From Arachnopeziza araneosa (taxonomy: Eukaryota; Ascomycota; Leotiomycetes; Helotiales; Arachnopezizaceae), in the NCBI GenBank assembly GCA_003988855.1, contig QYAI01000018.1:216623-280622 (forward strand): DNA of 64,000 nucleotides. Direction: 5' to 3'. The translations under genes were made by a program, and so were the position numbers. Below are positions 44,695-56,164 of the stretch, in pieces; the stretch's first letter is position 1, and each line of letters starts with the position of its first letter. The notes beneath the pieces are model-generated. The model was not told where the DNA came from and did not search any database. It worked only from the letters and a program-made list of their open reading frames with translations.

Positions 44695-47180
44695 AATGTC
44701 GAACGACGACTGCAACATTGGAAACAAAGGAATGGATTAGCTTAAAGTCTAGGATTTTTGTAAACATTGGAAGAGAATAACATACCTAAAACTGAATGAA
44801 TGCCCGTGATCAAGTAGAACAACTAGTGGCACGGAAAGATATTAGCACAATGTCGTTGACCGGCACGAATATCGATTAGATAGATCAAGCAAAGGCGAGA
44901 AAGAATTGTAGGAGAGTAGAATTTCGAGATCTTGTAAGATGCGTTCCTTGTAGATCCGTGAAGGGAATGTCCAAGTTGCATAACGATAATGAGATGTGAG
45001 AAAGAGTCGATACGTACTTTGAGGACATCAATATGAGTAAATCCGAGTTGAATGTCGATAAGTGCGTTGTAAAATACAAGTCGATTACGTGTGACGTGCA
45101 GAAGAGGGTCGCAACTACCTAGAGATAGGCTGTTGACGAACCCAAACAAGCAAAGTTCGACAGGAAGTTGCAATCAGAAAGTACTAATACCCAAGGTGAT
45201 CTTGAAAGGGAGAATATCACCAGAGATTGATGCGAGTTATGTCTCAATAACAGAACAAGAGGATGTTATGATTTGGTTGTTGAGGTAGGAGAAAACAGCG
45301 TTGTTTAAAAATCGGGAGGCCCTATCCTCGCAGCAACCACGCCGCATGTGACTTCGACGACTCAGCGGTTCTGCTGGTAAAGGAGCTTTATTGAAAGGAA
45401 AATTTAAGGGATTCCTAAGACCCTGTTTTACACGCTCTCTCTAGGGCTCGAAGACCCTATCATTTCGCAGGTATTCGACAAGTTCTTGATCTAAAGCTAA
45501 CGAAATTCAGGAACAGAAGAAAATAAAGATTGTATACCCTGCTAAAGAACAAAGAAGAGGAGGTGTAGAAGCACCGATCCAAAGGGGAGTGCTAGGCAGA
45601 TGCACACCCGTTTGTCCTTATGCGCCTATCCTTTGTTGAGAAGTAAAGGTGGATATTGAGACTTGAAGCATCATTCTGCGTCGGAATACCAAAGATGAGT
45701 ATTTTGAAAGATACAGGAGCATTTATTAATTTATCCCAAGCCTAAAATTCAGCCTCCTCGAACTGGGTAGATAGAGACTTCAGGCAGTCTAGATTATAGC
45801 CATTCTACAGCTATCAAGGACCAAGAGAAGAGAGCATAATTTCAAAATCGGACAGTCTGTCTTAGACACAGAATCAAGTACTAAAGCGATGCTTCGAAAC
45901 TGTACTTCTGAATGGCTATCCAAGATGGAGTCCTCAGTCGCCTCTGCTGGCAAGAGCTCGAAGACTGAGCCACCACCTAGGTGGCAATAGATCTATACAG
46001 AGCCTTGATATATTCCAGGACTGTATGCTTACAGAAAGCAAGCAGATACACTCTCCGGCTGCATTGCAAACTAGGCTTGACAGCACATAACGCCTCCAGA
46101 ATTCCCCTCAGTGCTAAGCAGCTCTCCGAGACAAAGATTGACTTACTTTCTCCTGAAAAGTCTCTACAGACATGCACAACTGCACGTGTGCAAAACAAGA
46201 AACCAGCCCAAGAACATAGCGGTGACCTGCATCACATCACGTCAGAGGACAAACGCAGCCAGCGTCAAGAAGCAGTACGCGCCGTCGTGCTCCCCAAAGA
46301 GGTCAAGCGGGTAGCCGCTCTTCACGCGCGTGAGACGGCTCTAAAGCAGCGCCTGTCCAGGCTACATCAGGCAAGAGAGAAGAAGTGGCGTGGCTGAGCC
46401 GTTCGGCTTCCTACAGCCTCATACCGGGACTCGGAAAGGGGGGGAGGAGGCTGGCTTCGGTACCAGATTTCGAGGGTTACTGATCGGTGCTCTTGCATCA
46501 TCGACGTCGGATGGCTTTTGCGTGCAGCTCGATGGAAGTCGGTTATGCACTTCTGGCCTGGGAGAGAAGATTCCATTCCCTCCTAGATTTCGCCCTGGTA
46601 AATCTACCCCATAACTGTGTACAGAGGATATGGACTGCCTTCTGAATCCGAATTACTCTAGGTTTCCTACACCAAAATGGTGACGCGATATCTTTCCTCA
46701 CAAGGAACTTTCTCCAGTTCACTCTCAAGTATTCCAAGACTCGATATCAAAGGCAGGTAAGGTAGAGCTCATGTTTTCTTTTCATTGCCATTAAATACTC
46801 AAATAGAGTAACTATCTACGCTTTTAATGCAGGAGACTCTTTTCATCAATCATAAAGAGCCATCTTCTAGCTAGCCAGATCTATTAACAAGCATGTGAGC
46901 ACTGAATTCAAGTAAGATTCAGTCAAGTAACTCCGTCACACCTCCCACTCGCTCAATATGGCGATGTCCTCGCTGTGCTGTACTCCCTCGCTGTGCTGTA
47001 CTCCCTCGCTATCCAATACCAAAAACACCAGACCAGGAATCAGATCAGAACAGAACCCAATGCACCGCGTGGTATCTTTATCGTAAAAGTGATTTCTCAT
47101 CATGAATCGTACCGCTCTTCCCATTATGCGCAATATATGCGTGCCACTACCACCCGTTTATACATCCTATTCTGGACTCA
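44695..47180. other. Intergenic, 2.5 kb, mixed composition
   Basis: The first 600 bases are probably the leader and promoter of the unknown large gene, including a candidate 5' UTR intron at 44710-44785. Around 45.9-46.4 kb composition changes to higher GC and a 138-codon plus-strand frame (45981-46397) appears, Arg/Lys-rich with a helical end; it may be a piece of a mobile element, but no family is assigned. Convergent end with no other gene. Confidence 0.4.
46969..47004 (+). repeat. 18-bp perfect tandem duplication
   Basis: CTCGCTGTGCTGTACTCC occurs twice in a row, about 180 bp beyond the stop codon of the coiled-coil gene on the minus strand, probably within its 3' UTR. Confidence 0.85.
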
Positions 47181-48500
47181 TTAAACCTCCTTGACATTGG
47201 TCTTGACAGCGAGAGCCCACTTCAACTCGCCCAACACTTTTGCCGACTCCTCCATATACTCCTCACTCTGCCGTTCCCGCCGCGCGGCATTGTTCTTGAT
47301 GTCGCTGAGGGCTTCATCTTGGAGGCGCTTGTACTCCTCGAAATGCCTCTGAATAGCAGCTTTCTGTTCCTCTAGGGCCGTGAGCTGTGCTGCTTGCTGA
47401 TCACAGAGCGATTGCAGCGTGTTCATGCGATGATCATCGGCTCTCCTCTCCTGATTTAACTTCTCGATCTGCCGGCCCATCTTCCTGACTATCCGTTGTG
47501 CTTCTGCACCTTGCTCTTTCCAGTGGCGGGTCATGGCATTATTTCTGCCTTCCATCATTGCTGCCCTATCCAGGGCTTCCTCCATTGTGCGCTTCGACTC
47601 GCTCTGCACCCGATCCAACTCTGTTTTCCACACCAGTTCTCTTTCTACTGCTAAGTGGGCCTTGTTTCGCTCCCCCTCAATTTGACCCTTTAGATCCGCA
47701 AGCTGCCTGTCCCTCCGTTTCAACATAGTTTTATCCATAATTGCGAGGTGAAGCTTCGCCTCATAATCTCTCTTCTGCTCCTCCATTTTCGCTTCTGTAT
47801 TACTTGCGTCCCTCTTGCTCTCCTCCGCTCTACTCCTCTCAAGGCGTAGATCGCGCTTCAGCTTGTCGTTGTCTTGTTGGAGGCGCTCAATCACTCGTCC
47901 AGACTTTCCTAAAGATGCGCGACCAATTGCTGAGTTCCATTGCGTTCCTCCACCTTCGTCATCTCCAACAGGGAGGTAAGCACTGTTACCGTTTACGCTA
48001 AGATTTGGATGCGAAGCTGATTGCGTGTATGCAACCGTGGGACCAAATTCGGATGAGATGCGGCGCTGGATGCCGTTCGAGACGGCGAGATTTGCTGAGT
48101 TCTGGCTGGGGAGGCTTGTGTTCTTGGTGTGCGGTGTCGACGGCGTATAAGAAAGAACGGGTTCGGATCTCGTAGAATGAGGCATTGGATCGCCTTTGCT
48201 CAGTGATATGTTCTGGTTCTCGTCGAAGATAGGCGTGTCGAGGAGTGGAGGGTCGGAAGGAACTGAGCGGATCGTCGAAGACGAAGGAGGAGGGGTTGGA
48301 ATGCTGGAGCGAAGCGCATTCATAGCGTTGGAGGGTACGGGGGACAGTGTTCTCGTATGCGCGTTGGATTTCTCCCGACTATTTCGCCAGCCTTCCGTGG
48401 CTCTGACTACCAATCTGGTCAGCATCTTGGTCGACTCGAGACAGTGTGTAATATGATCAAGGATGTCGAGTAAAAGGGTAATCTCGCGCTTCAAAGGCAT
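47181..48500 (-). CDS. SHE3-like coiled-coil protein
   Basis: Single frame of 439 residues. The first half is Ser/Pro/Thr-rich (SSIPTPPPSSSTIRSVPSD). The motif WNSAIGRASLGKSGRVIERL at about residues 186-206 opens a long coiled coil to about residue 425 (LQQDNDKLKRDLRLERSRAEE, then RQLADLKGQIEGERNK, then EEQKAAIQRHFEEYKRLQDE). That motif followed by a coiled coil is what fungal proteins annotated as SWI5-dependent HO expression protein 3 look like; in yeast She3 tethers mRNA to a myosin V. The transport role here is inferred only. The start is uncertain: the next in-frame ATG at 48323 (MNALRSSIPTPPP) resembles the start of homologues better than the upstream one at 48500. Confidence 0.65.
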   Translation of the reverse strand: MPLKREITLLLDILDHITHCLESTKMLTRLVVRATEGWRNSREKSNAHTRTLSPVPSNAMNALRSSIPTPPPSSSTIRSVPSDPPLLDTPIFDENQNISLSKGDPMPHSTRSEPVLSYTPSTPHTKNTSLPSQNSANLAVSNGIQRRISSEFGPTVAYTQSASHPNLSVNGNSAYLPVGDDEGGGTQWNSAIGRASLGKSGRVIERLQQDNDKLKRDLRLERSRAEESKRDASNTEAKMEEQKRDYEAKLHLAIMDKTMLKRRDRQLADLKGQIEGERNKAHLAVERELVWKTELDRVQSESKRTMEEALDRAAMMEGRNNAMTRHWKEQGAEAQRIVRKMGRQIEKLNQERRADDHRMNTLQSLCDQQAAQLTALEEQKAAIQRHFEEYKRLQDEALSDIKNNAARRERQSEEYMEESAKVLGELKWALAVKTNVKEV

Positions 48501-48649
48501 GAAAGAAGCCTCTTCTACTCCCGTTCACTTGAACGCACATTACCGCACTCCGGCCACCACGCTCGGCGGGAAGGCTCACCGAGAGAATCGCTGCTTTGTA
48601 TGCGCGCTGTCCGTGAATGTGAACGCTGGAGTTCTCTAGAGTTCATCGC

Positions 48650-48740
48650 TTCTCTCTTTCTCTCTCTCGCTCCGTCTCTCTCTCTCCGTCTCTCTCTCTG
48701 TCTCTCTCTCTCTCTCTCTCTGTCTGTCTGTCTGTCTGTC
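48650..48740 (+). repeat. Pyrimidine microsatellite (TC)n/(TCTG)n
   Basis: About 90 bp of TCTCTC runs with CGTC interruptions ending in (TCTG)n. It lies about 150 bp upstream of the first ATG of the SHE3-like gene, so on that gene's strand it is a GA/CAGA-rich promoter or leader tract. Confidence 0.9.
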
Positions 48741-49891
48741 CGCCCCTGACTTGGCCGTGGCACAGACGTTGGTAATCAATGCAAGAATGGTTTTGAACTT
48801 GCACAGCTCCAAGACCCACGCAGTTCCGGCAAAGGAGAATCTTCTAGTGAGGAAAATGGATGGAAGCCAGAAGCAGAGGGAGAAGGGATGGATGCGGCAG
48901 AGATCCCAGGGTGGAATCCTCTCCTATTTCATGGAAAGATATTTTTGAGGTCTGGGGAAAAGAAATCTGGTTGCATTGATACCCATCAAGGCTCCCACCC
49001 GCCGCCGGACGCCGTGGTTGGCTGCCGTTGCCAGCCCAACTTTAGCGACCGGGCGGCCCTGTGAGCGTTCATGAATTGGCCCAATCTGGCCGCTGAGGGT
49101 CGCAGTCTTCCCCTGCATCAAAAAGATATGAAGCAACGCAGGGGCACCACATTCAGTTCCTGAGTGCCTTTTGCCCACCCGTGAAACGCCGTGGGCTTGT
49201 TGGTTCACCTCATCTTTGTTCTGTTTTCTGCTGCGTCCATTCAGCATGCCACCAATCCTTCCCGGAGCATCTCTTGCCAATCGGAAGTTTGAGGACGGAC
49301 GGCATGGCCATTTAGCTGCCGTCTCTTCAGAGAATGCTTGCACTCAGGGCATCTCAGCCTCATAAGGCGCGTAATTGCGCCAGCCCGACCGATATTGATC
49401 ATACTGTACTCTCGGTACATCATCTCTCCCACTTACTTCATCGACGCTGCTTCTCACCAACCCAGCCGGCTGCTACCCTACCACGGCCATTTCCCAAGAC
49501 CCTTCGAACCTTCTCGCCCACATTTCACGCGCGTTGTTTCTTACCATATATGCGTGGCATCACTTCCGCTTGGACGCAGCCAAGAAGTCAACCTCATGCA
49601 GACGTCGTACCTTGATTGTTCTCTCCAATAAAATACACCAAGATCTTAGGATGAACCACCATCTCCACTTCTTCCACTTTTCTATTCCTTCCTATCGCAC
49701 AAAGTCCCCAGATGATTGCATGTCCCACCCTCATAGTACAAGGATATCATGAATGCCACTGATCAAATCCACTTTTCGAATTCGTGATTCCTCCCGAGAC
49801 GCCACCCAATGCAGCATGTTGCTCCCTCGTCATCAGAGGGAGGTCAAGGTAAATAAAAGTACAAGCCAAACTCTCCCTGCCATGTCGCCTT
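48741..49891. other. Intergenic between SHE3-like gene and PTA1
   Basis: Upstream region of the SHE3-like gene on one side and 3' flank of PTA1 on the other. Overlapping frames under 140 codons with no recognisable content. Confidence 0.5.
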
Positions 49892-52463
49892 TCAAGCTGC
49901 TACAGCAACAGCGCCAGCTTTAATGGTGCTCTCCTCATCTTTGCTCTCCACCTTCTCACCCAGGCCAGGTCTCCATTTAGCAAAGAGCTTGACAACCATC
50001 GGCCGCGCATCCTCATCTAAAATTTGATCAGTGGGTGTATGAAGCGAGGTGGGATAGAAGCTTACAGGTATTCCAAATGTCTTCTACAGCATCCAAAACC
50101 AATCCCCTGACAGGGGGTCTGAATGCCACCAAGTAAAGTAGACTCTGCAGTGCCATATTGACTGTGGCGGGATCTCTGCAAAGACCTTTGACCCGATGAA
50201 GGACCTCTGCACTCAATCCTGGGATATCACCGAGGAATTTGATGACTAGAGCTCTATCTTGACCGTCGAGATATGGCACGAAACCATCCAGAACCTTGAG
50301 AACCCACTTCTCATAATGAAGAACGGCATCTTCACCGAGCCCAATCTGTACCCTATCATTGTACCACTCCTCGCATAGCCAAGCAACGGCGATATCCATT
50401 CGCTTGCGGAAGTCTTCTAGAACGTATAGACATAGTGACTCGCGAATAGTGCTACTGAGGGAGAAAGGTGAAGATCCAGGATCGGCCTTTACGGCAATGG
50501 GCTCCTCAAGGCCAGCTGAGGCACGGGTCGCCAGGCGAGTTATGATGGTGATCCATGCGTCCCGATCATAGTTGCTGGCCGCAAGTCGATTCATACCAGC
50601 TTTAGATTTCTTACCTCGCTCATCCAGCGTTTGCATGACGCCAAATACTCTGGAGATAGTGCCTTGGCCAACTTGAGCAGCTTGCTCATGAGTCAACGGC
50701 GGTGGTGGAGGAAGAATAAAATGGCCTAATTCCATATCAGGAGCTTTTGCCTTGGAGTCTTCTGGAGTCTCTGGAGGAGCTTGGTCAAGCTTGTTCAGTA
50801 TTTGTTCCGTATCTTCCGCACCGAAGAAATCAGGATCGTAGTCGTCATCATCATCTTCAACGCCTAGAGGAGCTGTTGCTGGGTTCAGTTCTTCTGGTTT
50901 GGAAGCTGTGACAGACTCGTATCTTCTACGGATTCCCTAAACACCCAGTAAGAATCTACCAGAAACTATCAATTGAACGATACACACCTCAACTGCCTGC
51001 GCTAGAGTATCGGCATCAATCCGTTGCATAATCGAAACAGCAATTTTTACTACGATATCCTCCGAAAGCATTGAGACGTCGAAAGCCCTCAGCCCTTCAT
51101 CCGTAGTCACCGTAAACAGCTCTGATATAGTATGTGGTCCAGGCTTCAAAGGGGGTACATGAAAGGTAGGAACAGTTGCCACTTGAGCACTAAGCTTCTG
51201 TCGTTTGGCAGCATCCAATCCATTCGTGGGCTCTGGGGGTCCGCGTTTTCGACTCGCTTCGTCAAAAATATCTGCTTTTGTCTTCATCATTCGCTCGACA
51301 TACTGCTGGATACGTCCTGCGAGCGGATGCTGCTGATCACTGGCTTCTGTCAACATTTCCCTAAGAATCCTGAAAGGAGAGCCACATACCGCTTGACGAC
51401 ATGAATGAGTAGCTGTCTGGTAGTCTTCTCCATGGATTTGACCATCACACGAAGTTTGGGAGTCATGGGAGAATTGGCCATTTTCAAAGGATTGAAGTTT
51501 AGAATCACGTTCAAGATCTTGGTAGCAATATGGGGACGAGCACGGATTAGGATAGAGAGGGAGTTTAAAGTAGCATCAACAAGAACCGCATCGCTTCGAT
51601 AGTTAGTGAGTTTAAGGAGATTGAGAACGAAACGAACCTGCTGTTTTCTTGAAAGACTGCCAACATTCTGTCTAACAGACCTGATGCTTCTGCTTCTAGA
51701 TTTTTAGGTGGTATAAGAGGATGAGTTGCAGGTACCATGGATAAAGAGACCTCCAGTGGATCGCCACGCTGCAAAAGTCATAAGTTAGATGGTTTACAGA
51801 GAAAAGTTGAAGTTATCATACCCTCGGGTCTGCATCTGGACCTTTTGTCTGCACCAGCACAACTCTTTGGGCAAACTTGATGCAGCATATCCGTACGCCA
51901 GGAGCAGCAGTATCCCATATCCGTAGTATTTTTGATTTAATGGCAAGCATGCGATCCCATGTCGGACTATCATAAGAGTTGTTGATACTATGAAGCATAC
52001 AAGTTAGATTCCTTCATCATAACCAGTATTAAAAGCCGCCTTCGACAGACTTGCAAATTGTAGAATAGATCTTGGCAAGGCCTCATTCGTAGGACAAGAC
52101 CTGGGGAAAGCATAGGACAACATACATCCATCTAAACACATGTGGGTATATGCTCGCAGCAGCCTGGACAACGCTCTTTACTACCGCCGAATCCTCTCCT
52201 GGGTTCTCGATCAACAATTTCAAAGTCTCCAGTGCAATCAAGCTCAGAGTTTCCTTCTGCGGTGGTGGTATTGTTGGGCTCGCAAAGGTCTCAGCAAGGA
52301 AATCGGAAACCCATCGTCGCAATTCTACCCTCGCCGGTGGATTTACGATTGGAAGAATTCCTTGGATGATTTGCGGATAGTAGGTGGCATCACTCAACAC
52401 TAGCTTTCGGGCGTCATTGAGTTGGTTTATCTGTTGCTCAACTGAGACCGTGGTGGTCGCCAT
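49892..52463 (-). CDS. PTA1: Symplekin/Pta1, cleavage and polyadenylation factor scaffold
   Basis: Scaffold subunit of the nuclear cleavage and polyadenylation factor; links 3' processing to Pol II CTD phosphatase Ssu72. Seven exons: 52126-52463, 51822-51987, 51638-51768, 51390-51593, 50988-51339, 50066-50936, 49892-50016; 728 residues with consistent phases. N-terminal HEAT-type helices are visible (INQLNDARKLVLSD, RVELRRWVSDFLAETF, ICCIKFAQRVVLVQT, NLEAEASGLLDRMLAVFQEN, KSMEKTTRQLLIHVVKR, HPLAGRIQQYVERMM). An acidic linker follows (VEDDDDDYDPDFFGAED), then a second helical block (DRDAWITIITRLATR, WLCEEWYNDRVQ, WVLKVLDGFVPYLDGQD) ending DARPMVVKLFAKWRPGLGEK. Intron 1 is the longest (138 bp) and was chosen because it alone gives FRW-I-INNSYDSPTW. 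Exon 4 uses an AAG acceptor. Head-to-head with COA3. Confidence 0.93.
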
Positions 52464-52802
52464 TGTGAGCTCTTCAACTCCTATGATCAAGCTCTACGTA
52501 GATCTGAAAGGCGCTGCATGTGAGAACCTAATAAACTTTCTATCTCTGTCGCACGTATTTGGGGATTGAAGATGGGTTTCTGTTCATTCTGATGGCGTTG
52601 GTGTTGGAAGAGTTGCATCTGGTTGCGAGAACAAAGCGAATCTGATGACTTGAAGCTTGAAGCAGTCGCGTTCAACTTCGAGTGACCGCGAGCCAGCTAA
52701 AAATTTCTGCCTTAGGCAACAGCACTTTCATCAAGATGGCACCACATTTTTGTTCACTTGAAGATTCCCTTGGTCAATGAACAAATAGCTCCACGAGTCA
52801 AG
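52464..52802. promoter_or_regulatory. Shared upstream region of PTA1 and COA3
   Basis: 339 bp between the two ATGs of a divergent pair. An in-frame upstream ATG for PTA1 at 52490 would add nine residues. Confidence 0.5.
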
Positions 52803-53162
52803 ATGCCAATGTGAGTACGTCTAACCCAATAATATCTTCAAATAACTGAACTTTTTTTCTAGAATTCCAAAATCCTCCTATTATGACAAAAACTATAAAC
52901 AATCAGCGGCTCTGATCCGGGCTCGACGACCATATCTTGTTAGAAATGCGCTGACCGGACTTGGGTTGTTTGGTTTCTGCATAGGAGTTTGTACGTTCGA
53001 TGCGTGATACTTGTAGGTTAATCGCTGATTTTCTGCTAAGATTCCTGGACTATTCGAGCTGTGTCCCAAGATGACTTTGAAGACGTTAAAGTACCAGATA
53101 TACCTGCGCATCAACCCATAGCTGGAGCGAGTACGATCACAAGTGGACCCGCCGTGAAATGA
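52803..53162 (+). CDS. COA3: Cytochrome c oxidase assembly factor 3
   Basis: Small mitochondrial inner-membrane protein (Cox25/Coa3) that binds newly made Cox1 with Cox14 and takes part in feedback control of COX1 translation. Three exons: 52803-52810 (8 bases), 52863-52990, 53041-53162; 85 residues. The protein reads MPIIPKSSYYDKNYKQSAAL, then RARRPYLVRNALTGLGLFGF (membrane helix start), then WTIRAVSQDDFEDVKVPDIP; this matches the compact family pattern of SYYD at the start and TIRAVxQDDF after the helix. No ATG-initiated frame in one exon covers it, so it is easily missed by simple ORF calling. Divergent from PTA1 and convergent with DEP1. Confidence 0.92.
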
Positions 53163-53480
53163 TTTGGGTTAGAAGGAATGATTGTACAAATTTAGATTGG
53201 CGCTGAGGACTGAGCAGAGCGGCAAGATGTAAATCACTTCAAATGTACAACAAAGGGAACCGGCGTTGTGTTAGCTTGGGTCAAGTCCATGAATTGGCTC
53301 TATATTACAAGTACACTGCGTCGACATGGAATATCTGCGCCGAAGTAAAAAACCATGGGTATGGTTATGTCTGACTATACAAGACATAAAACGAGCCAAA
53401 CTCCGTCCTGACATCCATAAACGCCTCCACCCATATATCCCCTCTCCATATGTGCGCCGTCATAATCGTATCAACTTGTG
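53163..53480. other. Intergenic between convergent COA3 and DEP1
   Basis: 318 bp holding the two 3' flanks; nothing else seen. Confidence 0.6.
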
Positions 53481-55763
53481 TCATAACCGTACTGCAGCTG
53501 CCTGCTCTCGTCGTACTTCGTGAGGAAAATTACGAGGCACGTCTGGTAGCTCTCCTAAGGAAGAAGATTGAATGCCGTTGCTCTTTTGAACCTCTTGGAT
53601 TACATGCTGGTCTGGTAAAGCTAACGGCGGTCGCGTTTGCTGTGGAGAAAGTGATGGCTGGCGACTACCTAATGGAGAAGGGGCAATAGTATGGTGGTTG
53701 GAATTCCCAAATGGGTTATGCGGTGAGACACGGCCAGTAGACATTATCAGACCATTAGCATGGTGAAGCAGCGGAGGTGCCGAGTTTGAAAATGTACCAG
53801 TTGCTGGACCGGAATTTTGTTGGTGAGAGTGTCTTCTCGGTTGAACTTGTACTTGAGAAAATGGACTGGTTGTTCGCGGTGTTTGTTGAGCGGACGTCTG
53901 TCTTTGTAGAAGGTGTGCGTGTGATGGGTGCTGAGGATTTGCCCACGGTGTCTGCTCAATAAACTGCTCCTCAGCCGGTTTGAACCTCGACGACGAGCTG
54001 GCTGCACGGAGAGCAGCAAGTTCTTGGAGAGGTAAAGCTGTACTTTGCTGAGGTGCATGTTTACGCTATTCTATCAGCTTCGATGCCACAATATTATCAT
54101 GAAGTTGAACTTACACCCATTCTCTCTAAGTCTTCTTCAAGCTCGGCAGCTGTGGCAGCTGCCATAGGTGGTGCCGCAGGGAACCCGACATACTTAGCAA
54201 CACCAGCAAGTATGGAAACCTCATTGCTGTATGCGACCTGGTTCTTAACTTGTTGAGACCTGTCTTTCGGGAATTTTAGGGAATAGTCTGGAATACTTCC
54301 AGCATAGCTTCTGCGATCATGCTGTATTTTATACCACTGTTCCCCAAGCTGTTCAAGCTCTGTCTCGCGGGTTTCTCTAACTTCTTGTTGGTATTGAACC
54401 AAGATTTGGCTCCTTCGAGCAACGGCATAATTTTTCAATGTTTGCATGCCATATTCGTGAATCTTGTCTGCCACACGTACTCGTTCGGTTCTTCGAGCTT
54501 CAATGCATTGCATCATTGCTAGGTATTCAGGATGTGTAGGTTTATCTTGCCGGAGCATGGCTTCTTCGCGATTCAATTGATCAAGTCGTTCCTCATAGAG
54601 CCTGGTGCAATCAGTATCTCCTATTGCGTAATATGGAATGAAGCCATACCTCTCTCTAAAAGTCGCAAAATGTTTTTCTATTATACCCAATTGATCCAAT
54701 GCCACTCGTTTCCGCTCAACTAACAACACACGTCAATATCAACAGATATAGAGAACAGTCTTTACTAACGTTCTTCCTCATTCTTTAACACGATTTCAGC
54801 TTCGTCATCGCCCTCATTCTCAACAGCTTCCTCTTCAGCAATCTGAGGTTCATCGTCGCCATGAGGCGCATCCCCATCCATGGCTACGTCTGGACCATCC
54901 TCACTGGCAACGATCTCATTCTCGGAGGTTTTCTTCTTCTTTCGGCCTCGTCGTTTTGGTGAGCTCAGGGTCTCTGGAAGTTCAGGTAGATCTTCCTTAG
55001 CTGTAGCTGGCTCGGTGAGCCCCTCAGGAATCGTCTCTTCTTGGGCTGCTCCACCCTCGTCCCCAGACATATCTCCATTGATAGAATTTGAAGTATCTGC
55101 TTCATCATCTGGATTCACATCATCTTCAATCGCATAGTCGTCTCCAACGGTCATAACGGAGCCAGTGCGCTTTCGTAGAGGCTCGTCTGGATCGTCGATC
55201 GCACTGCTTCCAAATATCGATCGCTTGCGCTTTCTTGTGTCTGCTTCATTGATTGCAAGTATATTCTTGTTCTCAATCGTTGCATCTTCGAGGGAAGTAT
55301 TGGCAGTCGTAGGCGCTTGGTCGACCTCGTCTTGCGCAATGCTAGGGGAGTCGGGGGATTCATTGGAAGAAAGGTCTCCCTCGGAAAGGGGTTCGTCATC
55401 TTCTTCGTCGTCTGGATCATCTGCTGTGATTTGATTCTGGAGCTTACTTGGACTTCGCTCGTAGGTTTGGTTGTTGTTCAAGCTTAAGATGACATCCTGG
55501 TGCGGTCGGGGCTTGTGGGGAGATTCTTCGAGCCGTTCAGTTTCCGCTTCGGAATCGTTCTCTTCTCCAGAGTTATTGCTCAAGTCCTCTGACAGATCTC
55601 CGTCTCCATCTTGTTCTTCATCTTCGTCCTCGATTTCACTCAAACTGCTCTCACCGTCGCCCTGGGTTTCGGCGCCGTACTGTTCGTATGGACCTTCCAA
55701 AGAAGTTTCGCGGGCAGCTTGCAGTAAAGCATCTGCCCCTCGATCCATTTCAATGCTCATCAT
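53481..55763 (-). CDS. DEP1: DEP1/Sds3-family subunit of Rpd3L histone deacetylase complex
   Basis: Structural subunit of the large Rpd3 deacetylase complex, acting in transcriptional repression and activation. Three exons: 54770-55763, 54115-54719, 53481-54047; 721 residues. The first 330 residues are strongly acidic (SEIEDEDEEQDGDGDLSED, ENEGDDEAEIVLKNEEE) with short basic patches (KRRGRKKKK) that could be nuclear signals. The Sds3-like helical domain follows (about 332-530): ERKRVALDQLGIIEKHFATF, RLYEERLDQLNREEAMLRQD, PTHPEYLAMMQCIEARRTER, EQWYKIQHDRRSYAGSIPDY, SNEVSILAGVAKYVGFPAAP. The tail is Gln/Pro/Ser-rich (PFSQVQVQPRRHSHQQN). It could equally be annotated SDS3; the long acidic N-terminus favours DEP1. 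Divergent from NOP12. Confidence 0.85.
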
Positions 55764-56164
55764 GCAGACAATGATACCCTGGCCTGATATTTCTTGTGCC
55801 TATCGTAGTTCTCACATTACCCTGTGTCAAGATTTGTAGTTGACACAAGTCGAATGGGTTGTTGGCGCGACAGAGGGGAAGAGTTGAAATGAGTTCAAGT
55901 AGACAATTCTTTCAATTTTGAAAGTGAGTAGTAGCATGTGAGATGTGTTGTAGTGTTCCGCAGAGGTATTTGGAATCGGAGGAGACGTGTTGGAGCGTGA
56001 GTCTTTGTGGGAGTGTGTAGAAAGCTGGGCCTGCTACTAGTAAAAGCCGTGCCAAATGACCCCCCGGCAGAATCCCTCTCACCGCCTAGATCTGATGCGA
56101 TAAAAAATATCTTGAATTCAACTTTCTCGGCCATTAAAATTTCGCACCTCAAACACAGTTTATC
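55764..56164. promoter_or_regulatory. Shared upstream region of DEP1 and NOP12
   Basis: 401 bp between divergent ATGs. No obvious TATA box. Confidence 0.45.

Noticed and set aside
45981..46397. 138-codon plus-strand frame with a helical Arg/Lys-rich end
   Set aside because: Local GC change and end composition hint at a mobile-element piece, but no motif allows a call.
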